Below the pieces are notes generated by a model, which did no database searches, was not told the origin of the DNA, and saw nothing but the letters and a program-made list of their open reading frames with translations. The translations under genes and the position numbers were made by a program. From Terebella lapidaria (lineage: Eukaryota > Annelida > Polychaeta > Terebellida > Terebellidae), in contig OX424570.1 of the NCBI GenBank assembly GCA_949152475.1, positions 17,790,694 to 17,854,693 on the forward strand: DNA of 64,000 bases, read 5' to 3'. This document shows positions 33,051 to 45,834 of this stretch, in pieces (the stretch's first letter is position 1; every line of letters begins with the position of its first letter).

Positions 33051-34200
33051 TGTCTAATCAAGAAACCGATGGAAACAGATCGGCGCCAAATATCAGCTGG
33101 GCCTCTGGGTGCAACTACATTGTCGCCACCAGGGCGATAATGATAATGCCCCTATACGCACGCTCCAACAGCAACAGATGTCAACGATGGCATATTTGCA
33201 AAACCTGTGAAAGAAATTATCCATAGTTTTATTTTAGCCCAGCGTGCTACATTTTGAAAAAAGCTTTTACTATCCCCAATGCACAAATGAAGACAAACGG
33301 GTTCATCAAAATACAAACATGAGATCGATTCACAAGCAATTTGTATGCAGAAGCAAATACATGGTTCAGGTTTATTTTTTTATTTAACAGTTTCGCCCAA
33401 ATTTGCCAAAACTTATATAGCTATTTCCCAAAATCATAAACTCACGTCAAACACTTAGCGTTGAATACTTAAGACTTATGCCGAATGAGCATGGAAATAC
33501 ATGTATGGCTCAAATCCTCACTCGCTTCACGTGTCATGAGAAACTATGTTTTGGTGGCACGGGTTGTAAGAATATTCTTGTGATAACGTCATGTATGCCA
33601 CAGTTGTATGTACTTGAAATAAATAAAGGTTATTTATATTTTAACCAAAAGCATGTTCTATCGACATTTGAAGTTGTGCCTTAAACTGAAATACGACAGC
33701 TACACATAACAGCATGTCTTGTTCATTCATGCATGGATTAGGCGGATACACATTTGCGTCCATACCTGGACGTCACTCGGAATGCTCCAAGGCCGTCAGG
33801 CCATTGTCTGGGATTGTTTGGTCTAACCACATTATTATATAAACGGGTGTGTGTTTGAAATTATGTTTAACATTTTGTTAACAATATTTGGATGATGATC
33901 AATATTATAATCATGTGTATAGAAGATGAAATCTCGCTAGAAGCCTGCGGAGCCAGTGGCCAACGAATTAGGCCAGCACCCTGATTGTTATCTGGATCAT
34001 CCTGCCCTTCAAGATGCAGCATCGACAGCATCCTTCTCTAAAGACGCATAATATATCACCATGATGTTGCGCCATGACACGGTCTCATATTGCAATGATC
34101 ACAAGCTGCTCATCGACGAGTACGAGAAAAGACGAACTGTCGACGATGGACGCTGGTTCAGCAAGTTGAATGAACTTCATTGGAAAGTGTTTTGCAAATG
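33051..34200. other. no gene recognised
   Basis: AT-rich sequence with short frames only. Confidence 0.4.
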
Positions 34201-34209
34201 AATGTTCTC

Positions 34210-34515
34210 TCAGTGTAAGACCCGAATGTAAGTACCAATCTATTACCACCAATACAGTCAGATTTTGACGATGGCAATAACAAACGTAAAATATAACACT
34301 TTGCAATAGAAACAAAACCCGACCAAATCATTTATCCAAAGACACACTGCCGTCATCAGGGGCAGACAGTGTGTTAAATGTAGTTCTTTCTATTCTACAC
34401 CTGGTGAGATTAGTTTAAAACTGCCCAACAATCTATGGAATTAGTTTAGGAATCCGAAACAAACCCATTGGAATAGATGTATGACAAGTGCATATGTACC
34501 TAATCATATAGCATT
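34210..34515 (-). repeat. 362-bp repeat family, diverged single unit
   Basis: The minus-oriented unit keeps gaatgtaagtaccaatctat, agacacactgccgtcatc and acaaacccattggaataga. Confidence 0.85.
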
Positions 34516-34631
34516 TTGAAACCACAACCGGACATAAATGTCAAGAAGACAATATCAATGATGTGTTGACACGCTCTGGCCAAGCAGTTGCAACGTCAAG
34601 TCATGACCAAAACTGTCGTCATTGGAAATAT

Positions 34632-34862
34632 CCAACAACGCTCTAAAAACATGGTCTTCGCTCTGGTCTACGCTGCCTGGTTACATGTAATTTTACAAGT
34701 CTCGATAGGCCTGCAGTAATAGGTTGTTTTGGGGTAGAATCGTCCCCCTTGCATCAATACAACTACAAGACATCCTCAATGATTGTTTATACTTCCCGGA
34801 TAAGGTATATGTGACTTTGACCAGGCAACCTTAGAGCGTAGACCATGTCTTTAGAACGTTAG
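34632..34862. repeat. fold-back element with ~45-bp arms
   Basis: Left arm 34632-34684 (aacgctctaaaaacatggtc ... tgcctggtta) is the imperfect inverse of the right arm 34818-34862 (gaccaggcaacc ... gaccatgtctttagaacgtt). The ~130-base interior has no gene. Confidence 0.7.
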
Positions 34863-35339
34863 AGCCATCATTAGAGCCCTAACTAGATGACGTTGCGCAT
34901 TCATATTGCATATGAAGATGTTTTAAGTATTTGAAACCACCAGTTCATGCAATGTTGCTGTACGTATCGGAGCACATTGTGATCAATGTTTGAACACTAC
35001 ATATTTGTGGGCCATATCTGTGAGAACGGGCATATTTCTGAACAGATCATATATATATAATTGGTCAGCACGGGCTTGTACGTTAGTATCTCGAACACTC
35101 CATCGATACTCCATTCTAAGGTATTATGGTCAGTATTTTACAACAACTCACCATGCGTCGGCATCAGCTTGCAAAAAGTTAGTCTTACAGCGTCGACAAC
35201 AATATGTCCTGACTCATAAACAAAAGAAAAGGGTCGGTCAATACTCTATGCTAATAAGCAGGGTGTGATGTGACTGATTATATGCCCCTAACACCAACTT
35301 AAGCCTCATCTACAAGCATTCTGTCTGTCTCAGTCAAAA

Positions 35340-35810
35340 TTACCTCATCTTAGGTAAAGTTCAAGGTCACCAAAAAATGTTCCAAATGAGACTAAGTCCA
35401 AAATGTTTTTTTTTCCAAAGGGTGATTTTTTTTGCCTAGAAATGACGCAAAATGAATACTTTAGTAGTATGAATTTTGTTTCTACCCACCCATCAAAATG
35501 GCGACAATGCACAGACTTGAAATTCAAGGGCAACGAAACTTATACATGTTACAAAGGTAAATGCGTACCGTGAGAATATGGCCGTCAAACCCAAAACTGG
35601 TGCAAAATGTCAGAAAGACACCTCTATAAACTTATGCGTACAGGCGACGGACGGACGCAACGCTAAGACTATATGGTTATTGCACAACATGGGGTTTTAT
35701 GCCCGCTTCGCGTCGGGCTTCTCAAAGACTTGGCCTGAGGACATGAAACTACATATTGTGCAATGAAATAAGTTATCGGACCAAAGATACCGTAACCTAA
35801 AAAGCGCATT
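35340..35810 (+). repeat. diverged copy of the composite repeat found at 42.3 and 52.8 kb
   Basis: It shares ttcaaggtcacc, gcaacgaaacttatacat, ggacggacgcaacgc and ttatcggacc ... gtaacctaaaa in the same order. It contains a ~90-base insertion near 35675-35765. Confidence 0.65.
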
Positions 35811-37042
35811 TTTTATGCGTTGGGTTCGAGGTCCGGATTCCGATTTTCACCACTATTATTTTGATATCCAACAGCAACATGGTATACACATGTGGGGAAA
35901 TACATAAACTGGTGCAAGCGCGCACCGCTACGATGTAATCGCAAACTTATCGCCTATATACACTCTGTGGGCCCTCAACGTTCTCACGAACATAACCATG
36001 ATAACCCATGTGCACGCAAAGGTATATACATCTACCGGCCCACACCAGGTGGTTCCGTGGATACGGAAGGTGCTTGGGGGTGAGGCAAGGTATTAAAATA
36101 GCTGTTGGTACAGCAGCATCTGTGCTAACATCCTTCACTGTGAGCAAGGCCTCAGGATCACATCCTGTCTTGATGTGCGAACGAAAAGAATATTCTCATG
36201 TGGTTATCTATTGAGTTGATCAATTCGGATATTTTTCTCATTGGTCAAGGAAGGAGCTCTGTTATTTTCAAAGTAAGTAGGCCTATATTGGTGATGTGAA
36301 AATAACGCTCAGTTCAAATATATACAGTTCACGTACACAAGTCAAGACGATAACATGGATGATACACAGCTGTATGCATGTAGCTATTTATTTCTATTCC
36401 AAAAGTTGCTCATTTTTGGATTTCATCGGTATTAGTATTACCAAGATACTATTCTACTCGTAGATCAATAAATAATATTCAGCATCGTAATTAACCCAAA
36501 GCGTGGGGTAGATCATTTTCAAACGGTAACAGTCTATTACTCTCATGTGAAGTGTGTGAATGTATAGTATCATGTAGTGTATCTTGCATGTACATGTACT
36601 ATGTATCTTGCCATGATATAACACCGTGCGCGTGTATTTATATCACAATCATCGAATATTTCAGCTCGATATCCTAACTTTGTAAACGATATTCCACCAG
36701 CTCATGTGTGTAACCAGCTATATATCACAACTGGATTATAATAATACTGATGTTGCCGATAAATGAAGCTGATGTAAAACACATTGAATATAAGAGAAAG
36801 GCCGACCGAACATATCCAAAGCTATACTGACATCGTGTGTTTTTCAACTGGTAAACAATTTATCTTGGTCACCTGGCAGTTATTTGATATAACCGCCTGC
36901 GAGTGATTGAATGAACTGTAGGGCGGTTTACACTTGTAAGGCCGATTACCAGCGCATGTATAATGGCGAAACCCAAAATAAATATTTCCGGCAACATGTG
37001 GATTCTCCGTAGCAGATAAAATGTAAATGTTTTTTTTTTCAG
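35811..37042. other. no gene; upstream region of the EF-hand gene
   Basis: AT-rich. No clear TATA/initiator could be assigned to the first exon of the EF-hand gene. Confidence 0.4.
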
Positions 37043-37998
37043 GTAGACTACAGTACTCCGTCCACAGAGGTGTTATATTTCTGAGAAGGTTGTATTTATA
37101 TAAAAAAAAAATGGCAGGAAGAAAAATACCGTGAGTTGAGACATGTTAATATCGAATATAACATTATATATAATTATGATAAACCATTCGTACTTACCAT
37201 GAGTTCAGCCAAGTAACATATATTATGATTACCCATTCGTACTTACCATCTAGTCATGAACATACAGTCTACTCATAATATTGTTAATATTTGCCAATAT
37301 TCCATCGCGCCAGGCCCGAGGTTCAAGCCATATTCGACAAGTATGCGCAGAAGAATGTAAGGAGACTAAACAAGGAGGGGGCAGTGCGACTATTCTGTGA
37401 TGAGTTTGAGTTGAGTGGTGAGCAAGCTGAACAGATGTTCGACTCGTTTGACAAGGACAAGAATGGCATCATGTCTTTATGGGAGTTTCAGCAGTTCTAC
37501 GCTACCATTGGCAAATCGTACGTGGTTATCTGGTTGCACTAGTCTAGAATATGCATCTGCAAAAAAAAATTATATTAGTTGGTAAAAAAAATGGCTCACA
37601 TATAATAATACATATTTGTGTTAATTTGAGTAACACACCCTCGCAGACGATCTGGTGAGCCACCTTACCTGTTATTCAATTCATGATAATCATGCCAGTA
37701 CATATAACACTGCTATAATATTTGACGCTGTTTAGACACTTGTATAGTGAATCACTATATTACCCTGTTTTACCATAGAGCCCATGAGATGGTGGAGCGG
37801 TTCAAAGAGCTCGATGCTGATGGCTCTGGCAAGCTAGACTTGGACGAGGCTAAGGCGGGGTTGATAGCAATGGGACTAGCTGAAAAGGAGACTGACTTCT
37901 TCATCAAAACCGCCCTGGGAGAGGATGGCCTCATCGACATATCAGCATTCGGCAACCTGCTCTTCCGGCTCAAGGTCTACAAACAGAAGAAGAAATAG
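37043..37998 (+). CDS. calmodulin-like EF-hand protein, 147 aa, three coding exons
   Basis: The 5' UTR/first coding exon follows a strong acceptor (tttttttttcag at 37031-37042). The ATG is at 37111 and coding exon 1 is only 20 nt (37111-37130, donor gtgagt). Exon 2 is 37314-37517 (acceptor gcgccag, donor gtacgt) and exon 3 is 37779-37998 (acceptor ttaccatag, stop TAG). The phases join exactly: 444 nt, 147 aa starting MAGRKIPPEVQAIFDKY. Canonical Ca2+-binding loops lie at residues 53-64 (D-K-D-K-N-G-I-M-S-L-W-E) and 87-98 (D-A-D-G-S-G-K-L-D-L-D-E). Flanking helices at ~10-35 and ~112-140 look like two degenerate EF-hands. The C-terminus is basic (KVYKQKKK). No signal peptide or membrane segment is present, so a cytosolic Ca2+ sensor is inferred. 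It could be a sarcoplasmic- or squidulin-like relative. Confidence 0.88.
37111..37130 (+). CDS. coding exon 1 of the EF-hand gene (20 nt)
   Basis: ATG at 37111 and donor GTGAGT at 37131. It ends CC, completed by the G at 37314 to a Pro codon. Confidence 0.8.
37314..37517 (+). CDS. coding exon 2 of the EF-hand gene (first canonical loop)
   Basis: Acceptor cag at 37311-37313 and donor GTACGT at 37518. It ends TC, completed by A at 37779. Confidence 0.88.
37779..37998 (+). CDS. coding exon 3 of the EF-hand gene (second canonical loop, stop)
   Basis: Acceptor accatag at 37772-37778. The stop TAG is at 37996-37998. The nearest clear AATAAA is near 38650. Confidence 0.88.
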
Positions 37999-39534
37999 AT
38001 TATATGGCCGGTGGACTTATTACCAATTCATCACATATCCTCTGTGGATTTTGGACCAGAGTTACTTTAGTTTGCAATTCTGATGTGTGTATGTATAGAA
38101 ATGATAAATGGATCGTGTTGATTTTTTACATACCATACGCTATTTTTTATGATATATGTATCTATCAATTATTATTTTTATTATTATTATTCCCGCTCTT
38201 GTTGCTTTGTCCCTCTTGCCATCGGATAATGTTAGTAAATTTATGTTAGTTATTGTTTTTGCTTATCCAAGTATTTTGTATGATGTATGGTATACACGTA
38301 TTGTATTATTAAGCTTTTTATATATAAAAATACATACCTGTATGAAGTCATAAGTACTTGACAGCATCATAGGTCAATCTTTCATATGCCATATACTTCG
38401 TATAATATCATCACGCGCCAATATGAAATGACATAACACTATCGAAGTACACGTACGACCTTACCAATAGTCAACACAGCCATATACAGATACATGCATA
38501 CGTATTAACTATTTATCCAAGATACTCAACAGATATTTTCCTTGGCTGCCAAGGCTCACACAACAAGCACCGTTAATTTTCAATCGTAGGATACATGTAC
38601 AAACCACCAGAAGGCTGATTCTGTGTCGATTACACCGTAAACGGTATACAAAATAAATCGTACATACTCGAGTAATAACTCGTCCATACGAAATACTATT
38701 TTTGTATACACAAAATTCAATTATAACTCGTATTTTAGTCCGTATGAATTAATAAATCGAATAAACAGATGGCACACTTCTACATGTACATGCGAATTTT
38801 TAATTCGTTTGTACGTATTATATTTGTAAAAACGAATTGCTAATTCATAACATGTACAGTGCCATCCATTAACTTGGAGCCACTTTAGCCAGGTCTTGAT
38901 AACCACAATTTGGTATTGCAATCACATGATTATGAGTGTATATTCTCAACAAACCCAGTGACAAAACCTACAGGCTACATTTGAGTTACAACAAGAGTGA
39001 TAGCCGTAACGACTTGACTGGATCTTCCACTTGTTCTGGATCATATATCACATAATCTCGGGGGAACATACGTTCGTCGAATCATTTTCTTTGGGAATAT
39101 ATCTCCAAAACATTTACTGCTCAGAATCTTTCAAGGTGGATGAGGATATTGAATAAAAACAATTCATGAAACGAACTTGAGGTCCGTGCTCGCCCACAGA
39201 TCAGGAATAAAAGTCCTAGATCCAGATGCGCAAGTTCGGATCACCTGTATGGTCATGTGGCACTCCAGAATTTATATCATGTAATTACTTGGGAGTCCAG
39301 AATCTCAGAATGTGGGAGAAAATAAGAAACAAGAATATCATACATCAATATCCCATTGGCTGCGCAACACTTTGAAATGAGTCACCAATTTTTGGTGGCT
39401 CTGAATTAATGGATGGCATTGTATGAGTACGATTTATTTTTGATAATTTAAAATTACGACGTATTAGTTCATACCTGCAAGTCAATATTAACCAAATACT
39501 TCATTGTACTGGGATTTATTCCGCACGGGTCATT
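37999..39534. other. 3' flank of the EF-hand gene, no further gene seen
   Basis: It probably includes the 3' UTR. AT-rich, with short palindromic ATTCGTACGTATT-like words near 38640-38850 but no coding signal. Confidence 0.4.
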
Positions 39535-39574
39535 TCACGGTGCACAAGTTTTACGAGTGCTCGTTGGTAGGACA

Positions 39575-41035
39575 AATGTAAGTATCAATCTATTACCACC
39601 AATAGTCAGATTTTGATGATACCAAAAACAAACGTAAAATAGAACATTTTGGAATAAAAACAAAGCCCGACACAATAGTTTATCCAAAGACACACTGGCG
39701 TCATCAGGGGCAGACAGTGTGTTAAATGTAGTTGTTTCTACTGTACACCTGATGGAATTAGTATACAACTGCCCAACAACCTATGAAAATAATCTAGAAA
39801 TCTGAAGCAAACCCCATGGAATAGATATATGACAAGTACATAGGTACCTAATCACAAGCCAGAAGGCTACTGAGTTGATGGTATCCTCGGGGACAGATTT
39901 AACGTCCGCCAGCAGTGACACCGACTCAGTGGTATGAATGTAAGTATCAATCTATTACCACCAATAGTCAGATTCTGATGATACCAAAAACAAACGTAAA
40001 ATAGAACATTTTGGAATAAAAACAAAGCCCGACCAAATACTTTATCCAAAGACACACTGGCGTCATCAGGGGCAGACAGTGTGTTAAATGTAGTTGTTTC
40101 TACTGTACACCTGATGGAATTAGTATACAACTGCCCAACAACCTATGAAAATAATTTAGAAATCTGAAGCAAACCCCATGGAATAGATATATGACAAGTA
40201 CATAGGTACCTAATCACAAGCCAGAAGGCTACTGAGTTGATGGTATCCTCGGGGACAGATTTAACGTCCGCCAGCAGTGACACCGACTCAGTGGTATGAA
40301 TGTAAGTATCAATCTATTACCACCAATAGTCAGATTTTGATGATACCAAAAACAAACGTAAAATAGAACATTTTGGAATAAAAACAAAGCCCGACCAAAT
40401 AGTTTATCCAAAGACACACTGGCGTCATCAGGGGCAGACAGTGTGTTAAATGTAGTTGTTTCTACTGTACACCTGATGGAATTAGTATACAACTGCCCAA
40501 CAACCTATGAAAATAATTTAGAAATCTGAAGCAAACCCCATGGAATAGATATATGACAAGTACATAGGTACCTAATCACAAGCCAGAAGGCTACTGAGTT
40601 GATGGTATCCTCGGGGACAGATTTAACGTCCGCCAGCAGTGACACCGACTCAGTGGTATGAATGTAAGTATCAATCTATTACCACCAATAGTCAGATTTT
40701 GATGATACCAAAAACAAACGTAAAATAGAACATTTTGGAATAAAAACAAAGCCCGACCAAATAGTTTATCCAAAGACACACTGGCGTCATCAGGGGCAGA
40801 CAGTGTGTTAAATGTAGTTGTTTCTACTGTACACCTGATGGAATTAGTATACAACTGCCCAACAACCTATGAAAATAATTTAGAAATCTGAAGCAAACCC
40901 CATGGAATAGATGTAAGACAAGTACATAGGCACCTAATCACAAGCCAGAAGGCTACTGAGTTGATGGTATCCTCGGGGACAGATTTAACGTCCGCCAGCA
41001 GTGACACCGACTCAGTGGTATGAATGTAAGTATCG
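39575..41035 (-). repeat. 362-bp repeat: four head-to-tail near-identical units plus a stub
   Basis: The word aatgtaagtatcaatctatt starts at 39575, 39937, 40299 and 40661, and a truncated fifth at 41023, so the period is exactly 362. Internal units differ at only a few sites (for example cgaccaaatac against cgaccaaatag). Minus-strand frames of 87 codons repeat with the units and reflect array homogeneity. Confidence 0.95.
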
Positions 41036-42250
41036 AGAAATAAAAGCGAGAAATAAATTTCAGTACAATGTAGTATTTGGTTCATTATATGTCTACAATG
41101 ACGTTTTTCACACAGATGAGACAATGAGTGACGTCATAGCAACGAGTTCTGGCCAGAGCACAACAACAATACAATATGGATATTTATTGCACTCGCCAAA
41201 TTACATTGAATAAGGAAGGAACGCACTGATGAGACATATAATAATACCTTGAATACATTAGTTAATAAACAATATTTACCCATTAACCTGTATGTACCAT
41301 TTGCTAACAAATCACCAGTCCAACATGACTGGATACATTTATGCTCGTAATACCGTCCTTTCCTTTATCTTGAAGCATGTTGTCTCCTGAGGCCAATTCC
41401 ACACTCCAAATCGTACGTGACCTTGAACTTTATCACTCACAAACATCTAAGTACAAGTTTACAAAGTCACTTGAAGAACCTGCATCTATGACTTCCTATA
41501 CGCCCGCAATTAAATGATACTCAGAAGAAGATAATAATATAAGAGTATTGTCTGCAGAGACCAATTCGAACATATCAAAATACAGTATCAATCAAGGTCG
41601 TCTGATGTAATCAAAAGCTTCATCATATATGATTTTCCATAAGATCCTGTTACAGTATGAGCGCCTCTCCGAGGTGCACTGAATTCATACAAGTTACAGA
41701 AAACCCATTCCTGTTATGAACTAGGGAACAAAGATATTCTAAAATGTTTGGATTGTGTCAAATTGGTCGTTTTCGGCACTGGAAAGGCCACCAAATGTAC
41801 AAAAACATCTCAAGAAGAATATATCGTCCAGGGGACATATTGGCAAAACTAACAGAGAAAAATCATCCCCTCGAAAATATATATTATAGATACGGATGGT
41901 TGAAAATATACTGTAGCTCATCCGTTTATAAGGGCAGGCAGGTTAATTCCAATGAACACGTCTTAAACCCAAAGAATTAATTCCCGACCCTCACTGGTGT
42001 CGTGAGCATTAGTTTTTGTGTTCCCACAATTCACATGATGGAATTGGTATATTACTGACCGATTAAAACAATGCGTGCGTTATTATAGAGTAATACCTGG
42101 AATAGAATATCAAATACAAATTTTATTTAAAAAGTGCATTATTGCATTGGAAAATTAAATAGAGCTATGTTGTTCAACAGTTATAAAGTAAAAAAAGAAA
42201 ATATAATCCACAGGCTAAGACAGGTTACCGTAAAATGTATGTTTTATATT
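41036..42250. other. no gene recognised
   Basis: Short frames only. Confidence 0.4.
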
Positions 42251-42257
42251 TATTAGC

Positions 42258-43240
42258 CATTTTGTCCCGTGATCTTGAAAACAAGGTCACTGGTCGAATC
42301 CAAGTTCATGTGAATATACAGCATGCATGTATATCATTCCCCATATGTCCACAATTGTTTGGAAAATCAAGATATTCGGCATACATCATTACCCATATGT
42401 GCACAGCTGATTCCTAAGCTGTAGAGTCGATAATAAGCGGGATATAACCCATTTTGTGCTCTGACCACGATAATGAGGTCAAATGTCAAATCCACGGTCA
42501 CGACAATATTCTGCGTATGTTATTTCCTACATGTTCATAATTGACCCTAAACTGAAAAGTCGATAATAAGCGAGATATATGACATTTTGTCCTGTGACCT
42601 TGAAAATTAGGTCAAAGGTCAATTTCAAGGTCACGACAATATTCAGCATATATCATTTCCTATATGTTCACAAATGATTTCCAAGCTGTAAAGTCGATAA
42701 TGAGCGAGATATCAGTCATTTTGTCCTGTGACCTTTAAAATTAGGTCAAAGGTCAAATTCAAGGTCGCAAGAATATTCAGTATATATCATTTTCTATATG
42801 TCCACAATTGATTCCTAATCTCTATCTCAATATCAAATAAAATACACAAAAAAATATGTTCCATATTAAGAATTTAACATGTGAACGTCCCATTTGGGCC
42901 GCGTTTGGGCCGAAATGGCCTACTTCAAGCAAATCAAGGGTAGCGAAACTTACATGAGGAGTGTTATGCATCAATGAGAAAATAGTTACTGAACAGTGTT
43001 TAGGAAAATGACCGTCGAAGTCCAAAGTTGTCCATTTTTCATCAAAAATGGCCGCCATTTTGGAAAAATAATAAAAACTAAGAAATACTTCTACCTGGAA
43101 TATTCTTAGGATTTTTTGTGCAAGATTTCAGAATGATTCGACCGTAAATTTTAAAGATCAAAATTTTTGAGGACAGACAACATACGACGTACCACGGACG
43201 CAACGCCATGGCAATAGGTTATCGGACACGGTAACCAAAA
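42258..43240 (+). repeat. composite repeat, copy 1: 134-bp tandem units plus ~420-bp tail
   Basis: About four 134-bp units (cattttgtcc at ~42449, 42583, 42717) are followed by a tail with gcgaaacttacat, a 17-bp palindrome AAAATGGCCGCCATTTT (43045-43061) and ggacgcaacgccatggcaatagg. The two best units carry AGGTCAAAGGTCA (42609 and 42743). Copy 2 is at 52.8-54.0 kb. Confidence 0.85.
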
Positions 43241-44013
43241 AAGTGAATTTCAATTGCAGGGGTTGTGCGTACATCAAACGAAAAACGTGACGACTGACCC
43301 TACAACACAATCACAATTAGACCACATTGAATGTTGTGTCAAAAATGGCCGTCATCAATCGTGAAATGATCTTATATTGCTATGAAGGGAAAAAATCATG
43401 CATAGGAAGCAGTTCCAACAAATATTTGAGTCAATTGTTTCTTTTTCTAAAAAAAGTGATTGTGTGTGTTTTTTTTTTTGTCACAATCGATGTTTCCCTT
43501 TTCCACCTGACAGGAATCACAAAATAAAACGACGACAACAACAGCACGACTCGATTCTTTAGAGTGAGAATTGTGTGGATAATGATAACAAATATACAAA
43601 GTTTTACCATGACGTTTTACATGCTTTACAACGTGTTTTCGGCCCCAGTCACGTAGATTCAAAGCAATCCTCCAGTTTCCTCCAGTCAAGGTCATGACCT
43701 CGAAACCTATCAACATTTTTCATTTGAATAGCATGAAATATTCGAGAGAATAATCGGGACATTTTTTACTTGATTAGCATGAAATATTCGAGAAACGTGC
43801 ATATATATATCTTCAGTGGAAAAGGCACAGGCATGAACACGATATATTATTCAAGTATTTAGGTATTATTCAAGAGTTCCAGTATTTAGAAATTTAAATA
43901 TATGTTCAATATTTTGGTGGGAACCCACGTCACAAGGAAGGCCAAATCATGTAAAATAACATGGCGTGTTTTAATTCTCGCCCACAGGCCACATACAAAA
44001 TCATTTTCACCAT
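43241..44013. other. no gene recognised
   Basis: Two nearby direct repeats, tagcatgaaatattcgagag and a variant (43728 and 43777). Otherwise nothing. Confidence 0.4.
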
Positions 44014-44208
44014 TCAAAACCCATAGATATGAATCTCTCGTAGGCCAGGGTTGCCTGATGCCATGCAGCCATTATGGAGATCCAATCTCACGAACGTTGT
44101 CCTGATGTTTGGTACCATCATTTCGTTGACGGTTAACCCAATGCACGCTGCAGGATCATCACCCATAAAGCCACTTGTCGGTCCATCACAGGCGAAGGTC
44201 ATCTGTAA

Positions 44209-44239
<31 letters not shown>

Positions 44240-44869
44240 TCCATATGGATTACACAAGAATGTTTCTAACATATTTCGGTAATATTTAATGTATGCGGGT
44301 TCATGATAATGCATGTATGCAACGTGAAAACAAATCCGCGTTAATCATCGTACATGTATATTTCATTGGGTAACGATAATAATGACACCAAACGCGTTAA
44401 AATTTGTTATATACATGTATATAACGGAGGTTCATGTAATTCCATACAAATTTTGGCCTGACACTGGACTGTGAGACTTGATAACGGACTCGGTTTTGTT
44501 CGCTCGAAATACTTCGTGCTTACGCATTGATTCCATATTTATTCTTAAGACACTATAGTACTGTTTATCAAGGATTATTGTTCTTTGGTCTTACCATCAA
44601 AGTAACTCCAGTACTGAAAGTAAGATCAGTACCACTGAACTGGTCACCTTGGATGCATCTGTTCCAAACCGACAATGATACAACCAGAGCCTCTTGGTGG
44701 AAGTTTATCACCAGCCAGGCACCAACAATTTCGCCAACTGATGCCCAAGCAGCATCAACGCCAGGTCCATAATTTCCGTCAAAAGCCTCGAAGCAAATGT
44801 GTCGACCGTGAGCAGACGAAGCTGTACATGTGGCGCCTGATCTCCGAATGATATTCTCTGGTACGGGTG
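44014..44869 (-). CDS. paralogue A: F5/8C-like (discoidin-like) secreted lectin-type protein, last two exons
   Basis: Exon 44595-44869 (acceptor gcatttctcag, donor gtaaga) and exon 44014-44202 (acceptor ctttacag, stop TGA) are both open and phase-compatible. They encode a ~153-residue galactose-binding-like F5/8C fold: CTASSAHGRHICFEAFDGNYG, an aromatic WASVGEIVGAWLVINF strand, SVWNRC, then FACDGPTSGF, VRLDLHNGC and LREIHIYGF at the C-terminus. The first exon starts in phase 1, matching the PAN exon of paralogue B. The upstream PAN exon is reduced to a remnant at ~45808-45834, so this copy may be non-functional at its 5' end or use another first exon. The domain binds glycans or lipids in relatives. 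Confidence 0.75.
44209..44241. repeat. (GT)n followed by a run of ~17 G
   Basis: Simple-sequence tract in the intron of paralogue A, immediately upstream (minus strand) of the last-exon acceptor. Confidence 0.9.
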
Positions 44870-45269
44870 CTGAGAAATGCACAGACATAAATCAGAGCGA
44901 TGTGAATTCAAATCATTGATATTACCGATAATTTCCTATACTCAGGCCATAAAGGAAGCGGATAATTGAACTGGTGGGCGGTCCATAGATGTTCTACATT
45001 TGTATATTTATGGATGAATTACCGTCACCGAAACGTAATTTTATGAATGGAAACTACCGTCACTATATATATACATATATAGATGTAGCTGGCACCCAGG
45101 TTCATAATCCGAGCATACAGATGAGAGTAAATTGTCAAAGTTTGTAATCTAATGTGTCATACATATAGAGAGCCATATTTGGTGGAGAGTTATCTGATTA
45201 CCCTGAACTTCCCCTTTAGGCTGGCAAAATGTCAACCTCTTCTTCGTATTAGATTCGTTGCATACTGGT

Positions 45270-45420
45270 CTCAAGCTCTTGTTCTCACTAGTTTGGTTGA
45301 TTATTAGTGTCAAACTCTTTAGTTTTGTTCTCTCTAGTTTGGTTGATTACTAGTGCATCTTCTTGTTCTCTTTAGTTTGCCTGATTACTAGTGTCAACCT
45401 CTTGTTCTCATTAGATTGAT
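45270..45420. repeat. ~42-bp minisatellite, 3-4 units
   Basis: Variants of cttgttctctctagtttggttgattactagtg recur, described here by their core gttctc-n-ctagttt-n-tgattactagtg, without interruption. Confidence 0.75.
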
Positions 45421-45807
45421 TTTATCATCATGAATTAATTTCTCCGGTAACTTTTTTGAATGTAGATCTTTACCGAGAACATTAGTATGAAAAAGATCAT
45501 TTTCAGAACTATTCCTTTCCCATTTCCCTTGACGTATGGGAGATAATGCCGAAAAACAGTGAGGATTGAGTGTGGAACTAATAGTTTAGGCTAAAGTTTT
45601 ACTTCGGCTATGATAAATACATAGAAAAAGTGACACTTTAGCCTAAAGTATGAGTTCAGTGCTCGGCCAATGGCATAACGTACAATGTCATAGCGTACGT
45701 TAGAACCTCCACCATTACTTTAATGATCGACATATAAGCGAGTAAATGAATAACTTCCAAATTGTACTGAATGAATATGAAATTCTGGAATATGAATGAA
45801 TACATAC

Positions 45808-45834
45808 CTCGTTGTCTGAGTACGGCCTGGCACC
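45808..45834 (-). pseudogene. remnant of the PAN-exon 3' end of paralogue A
   Basis: The last ~27 bases before a donor (gtatgt) read AVLRQR in the frame that fits the next exon, against AIFRQR in paralogue B. A TGA lies just upstream and no open PAN frame precedes it. Confidence 0.5.

Noticed and set aside
39535-40854. Repeated 77-87 codon frames in the 362-bp array
   Set aside because: They recur only because the units are near-identical. Diverged single copies elsewhere do not preserve the frame.
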